Source: Streptomyces sp. NRRL F-525 (GTDB lineage: Bacteria > Actinomycetota > Actinomycetes > Streptomycetales > Streptomycetaceae). Taken from it: 64,000 nucleotides of DNA. Under the pieces are notes generated by a model. That model was given only the letters and a program-made list of their open reading frames with translations. It did no database searches and had not been told where the DNA came from. The DNA lies in assembly GCF_000716605.1 (NCBI RefSeq), contig NZ_JNXE01000004.1, positions 248,001 through 312,000 on the forward strand, written 5' to 3'. The position numbers and the translations under genes are program-made. Each line of letters begins with the position of its first letter. Within the stretch, counting starts at the first letter, position 1. This document shows, in pieces, positions 28,738 to 36,809 of the stretch.

Positions 28738-29169
28738 ATGGCAGTGCACGGCAGCAGCGACATCCTGGTCGACGAGCTCTACGAGACGACGCACCAGCTG
28801 CGCCAGTTCGTCGAGACCCGGCTGCGTGCAGGCGGTGCCTCGGTCGCCAGGCTGCGCGCCCTGCGGATGCTCGCGCACGCCGAACAGCCCCTCCGTATGC
28901 GGGACTTGAGCGAGATGACGGGCGTCGCGGCCCGGACCACGACCAGCATCGTGGACAGCCTGGAACGCGACGGACTGGTGGAGCGCGTCCGCCATCCGCA
29001 CGACCGTCGCGCCTTCCTGCTGCGCCTCACCGACAAGGGCCGGGAGTGCCACCGCGAGGCGGAGGAGATCGACGGCCTCGCGCTAGCGGAGGCGACGGCC
29101 GAGCTGGACGCGGAGGACCGGGCGCAGCTACGGACCCTGCTCGCCCGCATCCGGAAGGCGACGGCCTGA
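28738..29169 (+). CDS. MarR-family transcriptional regulator
   Basis: This 143-residue regulator has a recognition helix region LRMRDLSEMTGVAARTTTSIVDSLERDGLV and a wing RVRHPHDRRAFLLRLTDKGRE, the standard MarR pattern. ATG 28738 gives typical length; the frame is open a little further upstream, but only across the promoter. It is divergent from the DHA2 exporter and should bind the palindrome at 28664-28678. It is a likely sensor of the phenolic compound handled by the adjacent flavoenzymes. Confidence 0.92.
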   Translation: MAVHGSSDILVDELYETTHQLRQFVETRLRAGGASVARLRALRMLAHAEQPLRMRDLSEMTGVAARTTTSIVDSLERDGLVERVRHPHDRRAFLLRLTDKGRECHREAEEIDGLALAEATAELDAEDRAQLRTLLARIRKATA

Positions 29170-29189
29170 GAGCCGAAGGCCGCGTGTGC

Positions 29190-29576
29190 TCAGGCGGCGG
29201 TCCAGTCGCGGAGCTGACGGGCGATCCGGGCCAGGCCCAGCTCCCCGGACGCCGTGTCGCGGACGAGTGCCACCGCCGCCTTGGGCGGGTAGTCGAGGCG
29301 ACGCCCGTTGAGGATCAGATAGGCCTCGGTGGCGTGCCAGGCGAAGGCCTCGTTGGAGTGCTCCAGACACGGCAGCTTCGCCAGGGTCTGCAGCAGCGCC
29401 GCCGCCTTGAGGTGGAGGGAGCCGTAGATGTCGCGCTCCATCGCGCGGGCGTCCACCCGGGCGGCAGCGGCATAGAGCGGGCCGTAGTCGTCGACCTGGG
29501 GATCGCGGTCGAGCAGTTCGGCGGCGTGCAGCAGGAAGGTGACGTCGAGCGCGAGCGGTGGTTCGGGCTCGGTCAC
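29190..29576 (-). CDS. Doc/Fic-like toxin with degenerate active-site motif
   Basis: This 128-residue protein has the helical plan of Doc (short Fic fold). Where Fic proteins carry HPFxxGNKR it reads LPCLEHSNEAFAW (residues 68-80): the Asn (N75) remains but the catalytic His and the phosphate-binding Arg are gone. The following ATEAYLILNG matches the Fic helix. Streptomyces proteins of this form are annotated as Doc toxins. Its GTG start overlaps the stop of the RHH gene, the standard antitoxin-toxin coupling. Whether it is still a kinase or AMP transferase is doubtful. Confidence 0.75.
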   Translation of the reverse strand: MTEPEPPLALDVTFLLHAAELLDRDPQVDDYGPLYAAAARVDARAMERDIYGSLHLKAAALLQTLAKLPCLEHSNEAFAWHATEAYLILNGRRLDYPPKAAVALVRDTASGELGLARIARQLRDWTAA

Positions 29577-29872
29577 GCGACGTGCCCCTGCTCCTGGCGC
29601 TCGAGTTCACGAAGGGCGTCCGCCTCGGCCGCCCGCTGCTCGGCGCTGGGATCAGCGCTGCCGGGCTCGGCCGCGAACGCCGCGCCACTGCGCGCCATCG
29701 ACTCCTTGAAGCCGTCGAGGAACCGCTCCTCGACGGCCGTCGCGCGAGCGTAGGCGGCCGAGAGGATGTACTCCTGCAGGCTGACCCCGGCCTGCTTGGC
29801 GGCGGCCTCGATGGCCGCGCGCTGCCGGGGGTCTCGGAAGCGGAGGTTCATGGCCTTCGGCGTGTTCGGCAT
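29573..29872 (-). CDS. Ribbon-helix-helix antitoxin
   Basis: This 99-residue protein has an N-terminal ribbon-helix-helix domain: strand KAMNLRFRD, then helices RQRAAIEAAAKQAG and SLQEYILSAAYARA. The charged helical tail of the type wraps the toxin. ATG 29872 (MPNTPK) gives the normal RHH start. It is coupled by GTGA overlap to the Doc-like gene. The GGTACC repeat at 29882-29896 directly upstream is the likely autoregulatory operator. Confidence 0.85.
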   Translation of the reverse strand: MPNTPKAMNLRFRDPRQRAAIEAAAKQAGVSLQEYILSAAYARATAVEERFLDGFKESMARSGAAFAAEPGSADPSAEQRAAEADALRELERQEQGHVA

Positions 29873-29881
29873 GACGTCCAC

Positions 29882-29896
29882 GGTACCAGTGGTACC
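29882..29896. promoter_or_regulatory. GGTACC repeat, putative RHH operator
   Basis: Two GGTACC palindromes separated by 3 bp (cores 9 bp apart) lie 10 bp upstream of the antitoxin start. Tandem short palindromes at this distance are typical binding sites for RHH antitoxins. Confidence 0.5.
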
Positions 29897-29917
29897 ACGC
29901 ACGGGAGCCGGTGTTTC

Positions 29918-30286
29918 CTACACGGGGGTATGGCCCTCCAGGTAGGTGCGCACGGCCGCCGGCAGCCCGACGGCGATGGCGTCGGCGAACGACGCCCAGC
30001 GCAGCTGCCCCGCGGTGAGCTGGGCCTCCCCCGACGGATCGTCGCTCAGCAGCTGGCACACCACGGCCGCCGCACCCCCGGACCCGGACTCCAGAAGGCT
30101 CGTTCCGTCCACCAGGAAACCGGTGAGCTCGTACACCGCCCGCGCGGCGGCGGCCTGCGCCGTCTCGGCCTCCTCGGGAACACCGGACGGCAGACTCCAG
30201 CCACCCTGCACATCCACCAGCAGCACACGCCCGTCGTTCACGACGAGCGCGTCCACCGCGTCCTCGGCGGCCTGTTCCAACGCCAT
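29918..30286 (-). CDS. Nudix-fold protein with incomplete Nudix box
   Basis: This protein of 122 residues has a clear Nudix-like strand VNDGRVLLVDVQGGWSLPSG followed by a Nudix helix. The box reads G35-x5-E41-x7-R49-A50-V-Y-E53-L54-T-G56-F. Two of the three catalytic-helix glutamates of REUXEE are replaced (A50, L54), so hydrolase activity is doubtful and a binding role is possible. ATG 30286 is chosen; upstream codons are Arg/Pro-rich and unlike the family. It is on the same strand upstream of the toxin-antitoxin pair with a short gap. Confidence 0.7.
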   Translation of the reverse strand: MALEQAAEDAVDALVVNDGRVLLVDVQGGWSLPSGVPEEAETAQAAAARAVYELTGFLVDGTSLLESGSGGAAAVVCQLLSDDPSGEAQLTAGQLRWASFADAIAVGLPAAVRTYLEGHTPV

Positions 30287-30499
30287 GTCCCAACCGTCCC
30301 TTCGTGCACGGCGTGACCGTTCGTCCGGCCACGTCCGAGCCCGTTTCCTACCCGGGACCGATCGGTTCACGCGGGCCGGACCCACCGGGAGACGCCGACC
30401 TGGCCTGCGGACTCGGCCGTCCCCTCGATATCCGCCAAGTCCCCCTCGCATCAGGACACGACCGGCAACACCGCCCCCACCCCGACCTACGTTGGCGCA

Positions 30500-31619
30500 A
30501 TGATCCGCTCCACATCCTCGCCCACGGCCCCCAGCTCAACCCGCCCGTCCCTCAGCCCCAGTTGGTTCGCGGCCGTGATGGGCACCGGCATCGTCGCCGA
30601 CGCGGCGGTCACCCTCCCGCGGAGCCTCCCCGGGCTGCTGACCGCCGCCACGGTCGTCTGGGCCGGCGCCGTACTGCTGCTGGTCCTGCTGGCCGTCGGG
30701 TACCTCCGGGACCGGGCGCTGCGGTCGCACGCGGCGGATCCGGTCGTGGCGCAGTTCTTCGGCGCACCGCCGATGGCCCTGCTCACGGTCGGCGCGGGGG
30801 CACTGCTGCTCGGCCGGCGGGTGATCGGGCTCGACGCCGCGCTGGACGTGGACCGGGTGCTGTGGGCGCTCGGCACCGCACTCGGCCTCGCCACCGCGTG
30901 CACGGTGCCGTACCTGATGGTCACCCGGCACCGCTTCGCGCCGGACGCGGCGTTCGGCGGCTGGCTGATGCCGATCGTCCCCCCGATGGTCTCCGCCGCG
31001 ACCGGCGCCCTCCTCGTCCCGCACACCCCGCCCGGCCAACTCCGGCTCGCCCTGCTCCTCGCCTGCTACGCGATGCTCGGCCTCGGCCTCGTCGCCGCCC
31101 TGCTCGTCCTGACCATCCTCTACGGCCGCCTCGTGCACCACGACGCGCCCACCGGTGCCATGGTGCCCACGGTGTGGATCGGCCTCGGGGCCCTGGGCCA
31201 GGCGGTGACCGCGCTCGGTGACCGCGCTCGGCGCGCTCGCCACGGCGGCACCGAGCGCACTGCCCGCGCTCTACGCCCGGGGCGCCGAGGCCCTCGCCCT
31301 GCTGGGCGGAATCCTGGTGTGGGGCTTCGCCCTGCTGTGGCTGGCGCTCGCCACCGCCCTGACCGCACGGACGATCCGCGCCGGGCTGCCGTTCGCGCCC
31401 ACCTGGTGGTCGTTCGTCTTCCCGTTCGGCGCGCTGGTGACCGCCACCAACTCCCTTGCCGCGCGCACCGGTTCGGTGTTGTTCGTCTGGCCGGCCGTCG
31501 TGTTCTACGTGCTGCTCGTGCTGGCCTGGATCGTGGTGGCCGGCGGATCCCTGCGCCATGTCGCCGTCACCCGGACCGCCCCTTCGGCGCCCCGTGAGCT
31601 GAGCAACTCCCATGGCTGA
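30500..31619 (+). pseudogene. TDT/SLAC1-type transporter, frameshifted by a 13-bp duplication
   Basis: The first part (30500 to about 31217) encodes seven or so helices of a tellurite-resistance/dicarboxylate transporter (TDT, SLAC1-like): SWFAAVMGTGIVADAA at the N-terminus and PHTPPGQLRLALLL in the middle. The remaining three helices (VWGFALLWLALATAL, TWWSFVFPFGALVTAT, VLFVWPAVVFYVLLV) continue in a different frame to 31619. The break coincides with a 13-bp tandem repeat at 31205-31230. Removing one copy restores GLGALGQAVTALGALATAAPS in one frame and a protein of about 368 residues. This is a true recent mutation or a sequencing artefact. Confidence 0.85.
31205..31230 (+). repeat. 13-bp tandem duplication causing a frameshift
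   Basis: GTGACCGCGCTCG occurs twice head to tail (31205-31217 and 31218-31230). The duplication shifts the transporter reading frame by one base. Confidence 0.95.
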
Positions 31620-31624
31620 GCGGG

Positions 31625-32077
31625 CTAGTTGACCGTGCCCTTGCGCAGTGCCGCGAGGCGGGCCATCTGTTCGCCCATGCCTCGGGTTCCGGCCAGCGGG
31701 GTGAGGGCGTGCGGCCAGACGGAGTGGACGAGGGCGACGTGCCGGGCGCCGCCGAGGGCGACGACCGGGTCGAGGAGCACGATGCCGCGCGACGTCGCCT
31801 GTTCCAGGACGAGTTGGGACGTCACGGCGTCCGACCCGCCGTGCGGGGTGTCGTACGGCTCGACCACGTCGTCGAGGTCGAGCAGGCCGTACCGCGCGGA
31901 GAGGATCAGCAGCCGCTCCGGTCGCAGCGCGTCGGCGGCCTGGCGGCATGCGCGGTGGTACGAGCCGGTGTACAGGTCGGCGGCGCGTGCGGGACGGTCC
32001 AGTTTGCGGCTGCCGCACGGGATGACGACGAGTTCCGGCTTGAAGCAGTCGAGTTGGAGGTGGTCGTTCGGGGTCAT
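31625..32077 (-). CDS. DUF6884-type conserved protein
   Basis: This 150-residue protein carries the conserved VIPCGSRKLDRPARAADLYTG segment (residues 16-36) and LSARYGLLDLDDVVEPYD (about 58-75). These match the DUF6884 family, which is distantly like YaaA-type proteins. The Cys and Lys in PCGSRK are the family hallmark; biochemical function is unknown. The ATG overlaps the stop of the truncated GlxA-like gene, so both are on one message. Confidence 0.75.
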   Translation of the reverse strand: MTPNDHLQLDCFKPELVVIPCGSRKLDRPARAADLYTGSYHRACRQAADALRPERLLILSARYGLLDLDDVVEPYDTPHGGSDAVTSQLVLEQATSRGIVLLDPVVALGGARHVALVHSVWPHALTPLAGTRGMGEQMARLAALRKGTVN

Positions 32078-32412
32078 GCGTGCGTGTCCTGTTCTGTGTT
32101 CGCGACAGCCGTACTCAAGTCGGTGTCCGTGCCCGTACCGGTCGTCCGGAAGCTCGTCCGGAACGCACCCGGCGTCACCCCCAACTGCCGTACGAACGCC
32201 CTCCGGAGCGACTCGGCCGAGCCGAACCCGGTGCGCCGCGCCACCACCGGCAGGGAGTCGCCTCCGGTCTCCAGCAGCACCCGGTAGCGCCCGCCGAACT
32301 CGTTGGCCGACGCGAACACCTCGATCGGGCCGGTCGCGTCGAGCAGCCGGACGCCCGGGAAGACGAGGACGGTGACGGTGAGGGGGCCCGGTCCGGGACG
32401 GTTGTGGTTCAT
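32074..32412 (-). pseudogene. GlxA-type (DJ-1/AraC) regulator with large in-frame internal deletion
   Basis: This 112-residue ORF joins the first ~45 residues of a DJ-1/PfpI-AraC regulator (VTVLVFPGVRLLDATGPIEV, then FASANEFGGRYRV) directly to the second AraC helix-turn-helix (LPVVARRTGFGSAESLRRAF, then LGVTPGAFR). Intact GlxA-type regulators are about 320 residues; roughly 200 residues of the DJ-1 domain and the first HTH are missing while the frame is kept. The product cannot be a normal regulator. A short residual DNA-binding protein is possible, but a deletion remnant is more likely. It remains coupled to the downstream DUF6884 gene. Confidence 0.75.
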
Positions 32413-32539
32413 CGGACAGCCAGCATGCGTCGGTGAACGGTGCCGGTGCCACGACTGGTTTCCTCTCTGCTGGGAGGCAGGACCTCCCAGCGGGAATCCC
32501 CGGAGCGGCGGCCCTCCGCCGGGTCCGTTGCCTCGCGAA

Positions 32540-34504
32540 CTACGCGGCGGGCAGGCCCGGTTGACCGACGACCGGCAGGCTTAGGGACGTGTGCGCCAGA
32601 TCGACGCTGATCGTCGGCCGGTCGGCCGCGCGGTTGGCGATGCCCCAGTCGGTGCCCGCGACGATCAGGGCCAGCCGGTGGCCGGCCGGGACGACGTGGT
32701 CGACGCTCGCGAGCGTGAGGGTGAGGCTGTACGGCTTGCCGGGTGTGAGCGGCTGGACCTTGTGCGCGTCGGCGGCGGTGCCCAGTGCCGCCCAGCCCCG
32801 GCTGAAGACGGTGCTCGTGACGTGCTTCGTCTTGGCGGCCGTCTTCTTGTAACAGCCGCTGTCCTGCGCCGAGTTCGCTCCCCAGCAGGACGTTCCGGAG
32901 ACCGTGGAGACGCCCAGACCGGCGGTGTCGTAGGCCCGGATGGTGGCCGGGCCAAGGTCGACGAGGACCGCCGACAGGTTCGCGGTCGCCGTCGTCGAGG
33001 TGGCGGTGAGGGTCACCTGCGAGGCGCCGGACACGCGCAGTGGTTTCGTGAGGGGCTGGGTGACGAAGCCCGCCTTCTCGCCGGTCGGCTGGTCGATGTG
33101 CGCGGCCCAGTCGAGTTCGGACTTCGCGGTGGCGTCGGTGAAGGTCGCCGTCCCGCCGCTTCCGGGTTTCGTGCTGAGCGTGCCCACGCCCGCCTGTGTG
33201 CCCTGAACGGGGTTGAGGCGTACGGGAGTTGTGGACTTCGGCGGCCAGACCGCGTCCGTGGTCCAGTGGTCCGGGGTCCGCTCGATGTCGGCCATCGGCG
33301 CGCGGTCGATCCCGTTGTCGTAGCCGAGGAGTGCGTGGTCGAACCAGTGGTGCAGGGTGTCCACCCACTGCGTACGGCGGTAGTCGAAGGGGTCGACGTG
33401 GCCGGTCTGGGAGAGCCAGATCTTGCGCTCGACGCCGTTGTTGGCGAGGGCGTCCCACCACTGGCCGACGTTCTTGGTGCGGACGGTGAGGTCCTGTTGG
33501 CCGTGCACGACGAAGACGCTCGCCGTCACCTTCTTCGCGTCCGCCACGTAGTCGCGTTCGGCCCATATCGCCGACCAGTCACCGGACTTGGCGGCCGCGT
33601 CGCCGAGCGGCTTGTTCACGGCTGCGCAGCGGAGGCCGGTGGCATCGTTCTCGACGGTGCGGATCAGCGCGCCGGGCGTGGGCGCGTTGCCGACCAGCCC
33701 GGCTCCCTGGGAGAAGTAGGCGTCGTACCAGGAGGAGATGGAGCTGATCGGGACGATCGTCTTGAGGCCCCGCACGCCGGTCGCGGCGACCCCGTTGGCG
33801 ATGCTGCCGTCCCAACTCTTGCCGATCATCCCCGTGTTGCCGTTGGTCCAGCCCGCCTTCGCGGGGGTGGTGCCGGTGTGCGTGGTGTAGGCGTGGGCGC
33901 GGCCGTTGAGCCAGTCGACGACCGTCTTCGTGGACTGGATGTCGATGGGGCCGCCGGCGTCCGTACAGCCGTCGGAACGGCCCGTGCCGGGGAGGTCGAC
34001 GGCGACGAAGGCGTAGCCGCGCGGGACGAAGTAGTTGTCGTAGAAGAGCGGGAAGCCGGCCGGCTGCCCCTTGGCGTCGTAGGTCTTCTTCTGGCTCTCG
34101 TTGCCGCGGCCGCAGCAGGAGTAGTACGGGCTGGCCTCCATGATGACCGGTATCTTCCGGCCCTTGGCGGCGGGTTCGGCGGGGCGCACGATGTCGACGG
34201 CCACCCGGTCGCTCTTCCCGTCGCGGTCGTCGTCGCGCCCGGTGTCGACCCAGACGGTCTCCCGTACGGCCTTCTTGTACGAGTAGACCGGTTTGCTCTC
34301 CCCGGAAGGGCCCGCCGAACTCGACGTCCCCGCCGCCGAGTTCGCCGTCGAGTCCGCGCCCACCGCCTTCGCGACCGTGGGATCCGTCGAGGAGGAGCAG
34401 CCGACCAGCAGGGCGGCGACCGCGGTCGCGACGAGGGCCGACAGGGCGAACTGCCTCCGGGGAGGGCGTTCGTGGGATGAGGTCGTGGAAAGGTTGGGGT
34501 GCAC
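32540..34504 (-). CDS. Secreted X-Pro dipeptidyl-peptidase-like (S15) lipoprotein
   Basis: This serine hydrolase is about 654 residues long. The N-terminus has PPRRQFALSALVATAVAALL followed by VGCSSS, a lipoprotein signal with RR. The S15 domain shows VWVDTGRDDDRDGKSDRV, a YYSCCGRG segment seen in streptomycete PepX homologues, the nucleophile in GKSWDGSIANG, and a His in SQTGHVDPFDYR. The C-terminal half is the jelly-roll X-Pro domain. GTG 34504 is taken as start because it gives a normal signal length, but no ribosome site supports it and the frame is open to ATG 34582. It likely cleaves Pro-containing peptides at the cell surface. Confidence 0.85.
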   Translation of the reverse strand: MHPNLSTTSSHERPPRRQFALSALVATAVAALLVGCSSSTDPTVAKAVGADSTANSAAGTSSSAGPSGESKPVYSYKKAVRETVWVDTGRDDDRDGKSDRVAVDIVRPAEPAAKGRKIPVIMEASPYYSCCGRGNESQKKTYDAKGQPAGFPLFYDNYFVPRGYAFVAVDLPGTGRSDGCTDAGGPIDIQSTKTVVDWLNGRAHAYTTHTGTTPAKAGWTNGNTGMIGKSWDGSIANGVAATGVRGLKTIVPISSISSWYDAYFSQGAGLVGNAPTPGALIRTVENDATGLRCAAVNKPLGDAAAKSGDWSAIWAERDYVADAKKVTASVFVVHGQQDLTVRTKNVGQWWDALANNGVERKIWLSQTGHVDPFDYRRTQWVDTLHHWFDHALLGYDNGIDRAPMADIERTPDHWTTDAVWPPKSTTPVRLNPVQGTQAGVGTLSTKPGSGGTATFTDATAKSELDWAAHIDQPTGEKAGFVTQPLTKPLRVSGASQVTLTATSTTATANLSAVLVDLGPATIRAYDTAGLGVSTVSGTSCWGANSAQDSGCYKKTAAKTKHVTSTVFSRGWAALGTAADAHKVQPLTPGKPYSLTLTLASVDHVVPAGHRLALIVAGTDWGIANRAADRPTISVDLAHTSLSLPVVGQPGLPAA

Positions 34505-34584
34505 GCACAGGTAACGGGGCGGCCCTCGCGGGAGGTTGTCGTGACGGCGGCGGGAGTTTCCAAATAGCTCTGCGCTGAACATTC

Positions 34585-34599
34585 CTGACGTAGCGTCAG
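34585..34599. promoter_or_regulatory. Palindrome upstream of the diiron monooxygenase operon
   Basis: CTGACG-TAG-CGTCAG is a perfect palindrome about 115 bp upstream of the oxygenase alpha-subunit start and between it and the divergent PepX-like gene. It is the best operator candidate for the operon. No regulator gene is adjacent. Confidence 0.45.
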
Positions 34600-34712
34600 C
34601 GCCATGGGCGATTGTCGGACATGTGCCCCGTTCTGCTGGCAGCGGGTGGTATGCCGGTGGAAAATGCGGCTACGAGGCAGCCCGCGCACCAATCCATCAG
34701 GATGTGATCCGC

Positions 34713-36197
34713 ATGCTTCTCACCCAGGACGACTGGTACGAGACCTCGCGCGACCTCGACTGGACCTTCTCGTACGTGGACCGTGCCGCCGCCTTTCCCC
34801 CGGAGTGGACCGGCGCCGACGGCATCCCCGAGGACGCGTGGGACGCCTGGGAGGAGCCGTTCCGTGTCTCGTACCGGGACTACGTGCGCGTCCAGCGCGA
34901 GAAGGAGTCCGGGGTGAAGGCGGTGAGCAACGCCCTTCAGCGGGCCGGGAGTTACGACCAGTTGCCCGCCTCCCATGTCGCCGCCTCGCAGATGCACATG
35001 GGACTGATCACGATGGTCGAGTACATGGCCGTCACCATGCAGAGCCGGTTCTGCCGCTTCGCCCCCTCCCCGAAGTGGCGCAACCTCGGCGTGTTCGGAC
35101 TGCTCGACGAGACCCGGCACACCCAGCTCAGCCTGCGCTTCTCGCACGCCCTGCTGAAACACGACACCCGCTTCGACTGGGCGCAGAAGGCGTACCACAC
35201 CAACCAGTGGGCGGTCGTCGCCGCGAAGAGCCTCTTCGACGACATCATGCTGGGCGCCGACTGTGTGGAGGCCTGCCTCGCCTCCAACCTGACCCTCGAA
35301 CACGGCTTCAGCAACATCCAGTTCGTCGCCCTCGCCTCCGACGCGATGGCCGCCGGCGACGTCAACTGGTCGAACCTGCTCTCCTCCATCCAGACCGACG
35401 AGGCCCGCCACGCCCAACAGGGCTTCCCCACCCTGGAAGTGGTGATGGCCCACGACCCGCAGCGCGCGCAGCGGATCGTCGACGTGGCGTTCTGGCGCGC
35501 CTCCCGGATCTTCCAGACCCTCACCGGACCGGCGATGGACTACTACACGCCGCTCGACAAACGGAAGATGTCCTACAAGGAGTTCATGCTGGAATGGATC
35601 GTCGACCAGCACGAACGGGTGCTGGAGGACTACGGGTTGAAGCGCCCGTGGTACTGGGACGACTTCCTCCACTCCCTCGACAACGGCCAGCACGCGATGC
35701 AACTCGGCCTGTGGTTCTACCGGCCCACCCTCTTCTGGAACACCAGCGCCGGTGTGTCGAAGGACGAGCGGGCCTGGCTGAACGACAAGTACCCCCAGTG
35801 GGAGGAGAATTGGGGCGTCCTGTGGGACGAGGTCATCCGCAACATCAACGCCGGACACATCGACCGCACCCTCCCCGAGACCCTCCCCGCGCTGTGCAGC
35901 GTCACCCAACTGCCCCTCGGCACCGCGATGTCGCGTGAGCGGCTGAACCCCGTCTCCCTCGTCCGCGACGGCCGTATCCACCACTTCGACAGCGAGATCT
36001 CCAAGTGGTGCTTCGAGCAGGAACCCGAGCGGTACGCGGGCCATCGCACGGTCGTCGACCGGTTCATCGGCGGCGACATCCAGCCCATGGACCTGCCCGG
36101 CGCACTCGCGTGGATGGGCCTCACTCCGGATGTCATGGGCGACGACACGGACGGCTACCGCTGGGCACGCGAGTACGCCAACGACCCCACCGCGTAA
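34713..36197 (+). CDS. Soluble diiron monooxygenase hydroxylase alpha subunit (TmoA/IsoA type)
   Basis: This 494-residue protein is the catalytic subunit of a bacterial multicomponent monooxygenase. The six diiron ligands are present with the right spacing: Glu103, Glu133 and His136 (DETRH), Glu196, Glu230 and His233 (DEARH). Each is one lower than in toluene-4-monooxygenase. The active-site Thr201 of T4MO is Ser200 here; G103 corresponds to Val102 and F196 to Leu195, while I100, A107 and F205 are kept (alignment from memory). ATG 34713 (MLLTQDDWYE) matches the family N-terminus. It begins a five-gene operon in the order A-B-C-D-E. It should insert oxygen into an alkene or aromatic ring using electrons from the Rieske protein. 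Confidence 0.95.
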   Translation: MLLTQDDWYETSRDLDWTFSYVDRAAAFPPEWTGADGIPEDAWDAWEEPFRVSYRDYVRVQREKESGVKAVSNALQRAGSYDQLPASHVAASQMHMGLITMVEYMAVTMQSRFCRFAPSPKWRNLGVFGLLDETRHTQLSLRFSHALLKHDTRFDWAQKAYHTNQWAVVAAKSLFDDIMLGADCVEACLASNLTLEHGFSNIQFVALASDAMAAGDVNWSNLLSSIQTDEARHAQQGFPTLEVVMAHDPQRAQRIVDVAFWRASRIFQTLTGPAMDYYTPLDKRKMSYKEFMLEWIVDQHERVLEDYGLKRPWYWDDFLHSLDNGQHAMQLGLWFYRPTLFWNTSAGVSKDERAWLNDKYPQWEENWGVLWDEVIRNINAGHIDRTLPETLPALCSVTQLPLGTAMSRERLNPVSLVRDGRIHHFDSEISKWCFEQEPERYAGHRTVVDRFIGGDIQPMDLPGALAWMGLTPDVMGDDTDGYRWAREYANDPTA

Positions 36198-36211
36198 GGG
36201 GATTCACCCAC

Positions 36212-36466
36212 ATGGCACTGTTCCCCATCGTCGGCAGACTGGTCGGCGACTTCATCCCGCACCTGGTGGCCGTCGACACCGACGACACCATGGACACCGT
36301 CGCGGAGAAGGTGGCCGTGCACAGCGTCGGGCGACGGGTGGCGGCTCCGCCCGGCGTCCCGTCGTACGACGTGTATCTCGACGACCGGAAGATCGACCCG
36401 TCCGTGACACTCGGCGAACTGTCCCTGCTGCCCCTGCAATGGCTGGACGTGCGATTCCGTGACTGA
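36212..36466 (+). CDS. Diiron monooxygenase hydroxylase gamma subunit (TmoB type)
   Basis: This 84-residue protein is exactly the size of TmoB. It has a ubiquitin-like beta-grasp pattern: ALFPIVGRLVGDFIPHLVAV, MDTVAEKVAVHSVGRRV, YDVYLDDRKIDPSVTLGELS and LQWLDVRF. It packs against the alpha subunit in the (alpha-beta-gamma)2 hydroxylase. It follows the alpha gene by 14 bp and overlaps the Rieske gene by 8 bp. Confidence 0.92.
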   Translation: MALFPIVGRLVGDFIPHLVAVDTDDTMDTVAEKVAVHSVGRRVAAPPGVPSYDVYLDDRKIDPSVTLGELSLLPLQWLDVRFRD

Positions 36467-36809
36467 GGAGGCCCCCGACTATGTGCCGGTGGCTTCCCAA
36501 GACGCCCTGTGGGACGGCGAGATGGAGCCCTTCGAGGTCGACGGCACGGAGATCCTGCTGATCCGCGTCGAGGGCGACTACCTCGCCTACCGGAGCACCT
36601 GCCCGCACCAACGGCAGTCCCTCGCCGAGGGCGATCTCGACGGCACCCTCCTGACCTGCGCCTTCCACCTCTGGGAGTTCGACGTGCGCACCGGCCGGGG
36701 CGTCAACCCGCGCGGCTCCTGCCTCGTACGCCACGCCACCCGCATCGCCGACGGCCAGGTGTACGTCAGCCGCCGCCCGTCCGACGAAAGGCAGGCACCC
36801 ACCCCATGA
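36459..36809 (+). CDS. Rieske ferredoxin of the diiron monooxygenase (TmoC type)
   Basis: This 116-residue soluble Rieske [2Fe-2S] protein has cluster ligands CPH (residues 48-50) and CAFH (about 67-70), spaced as in TmoC. It passes electrons from a reductase to the hydroxylase. The GTG start overlaps the gamma-subunit gene, and its stop overlaps the next ATG. Its normal electron donor, a TmoF-type reductase, is not encoded nearby. Confidence 0.94.
   Translation: MTEEAPDYVPVASQDALWDGEMEPFEVDGTEILLIRVEGDYLAYRSTCPHQRQSLAEGDLDGTLLTCAFHLWEFDVRTGRGVNPRGSCLVRHATRIADGQVYVSRRPSDERQAPTP

Noticed and set aside
29882..29896. Double GGTACC as part of a restriction or cloning junction
   Set aside because: The site lies naturally at the promoter of an RHH antitoxin, where tandem palindromes are expected.
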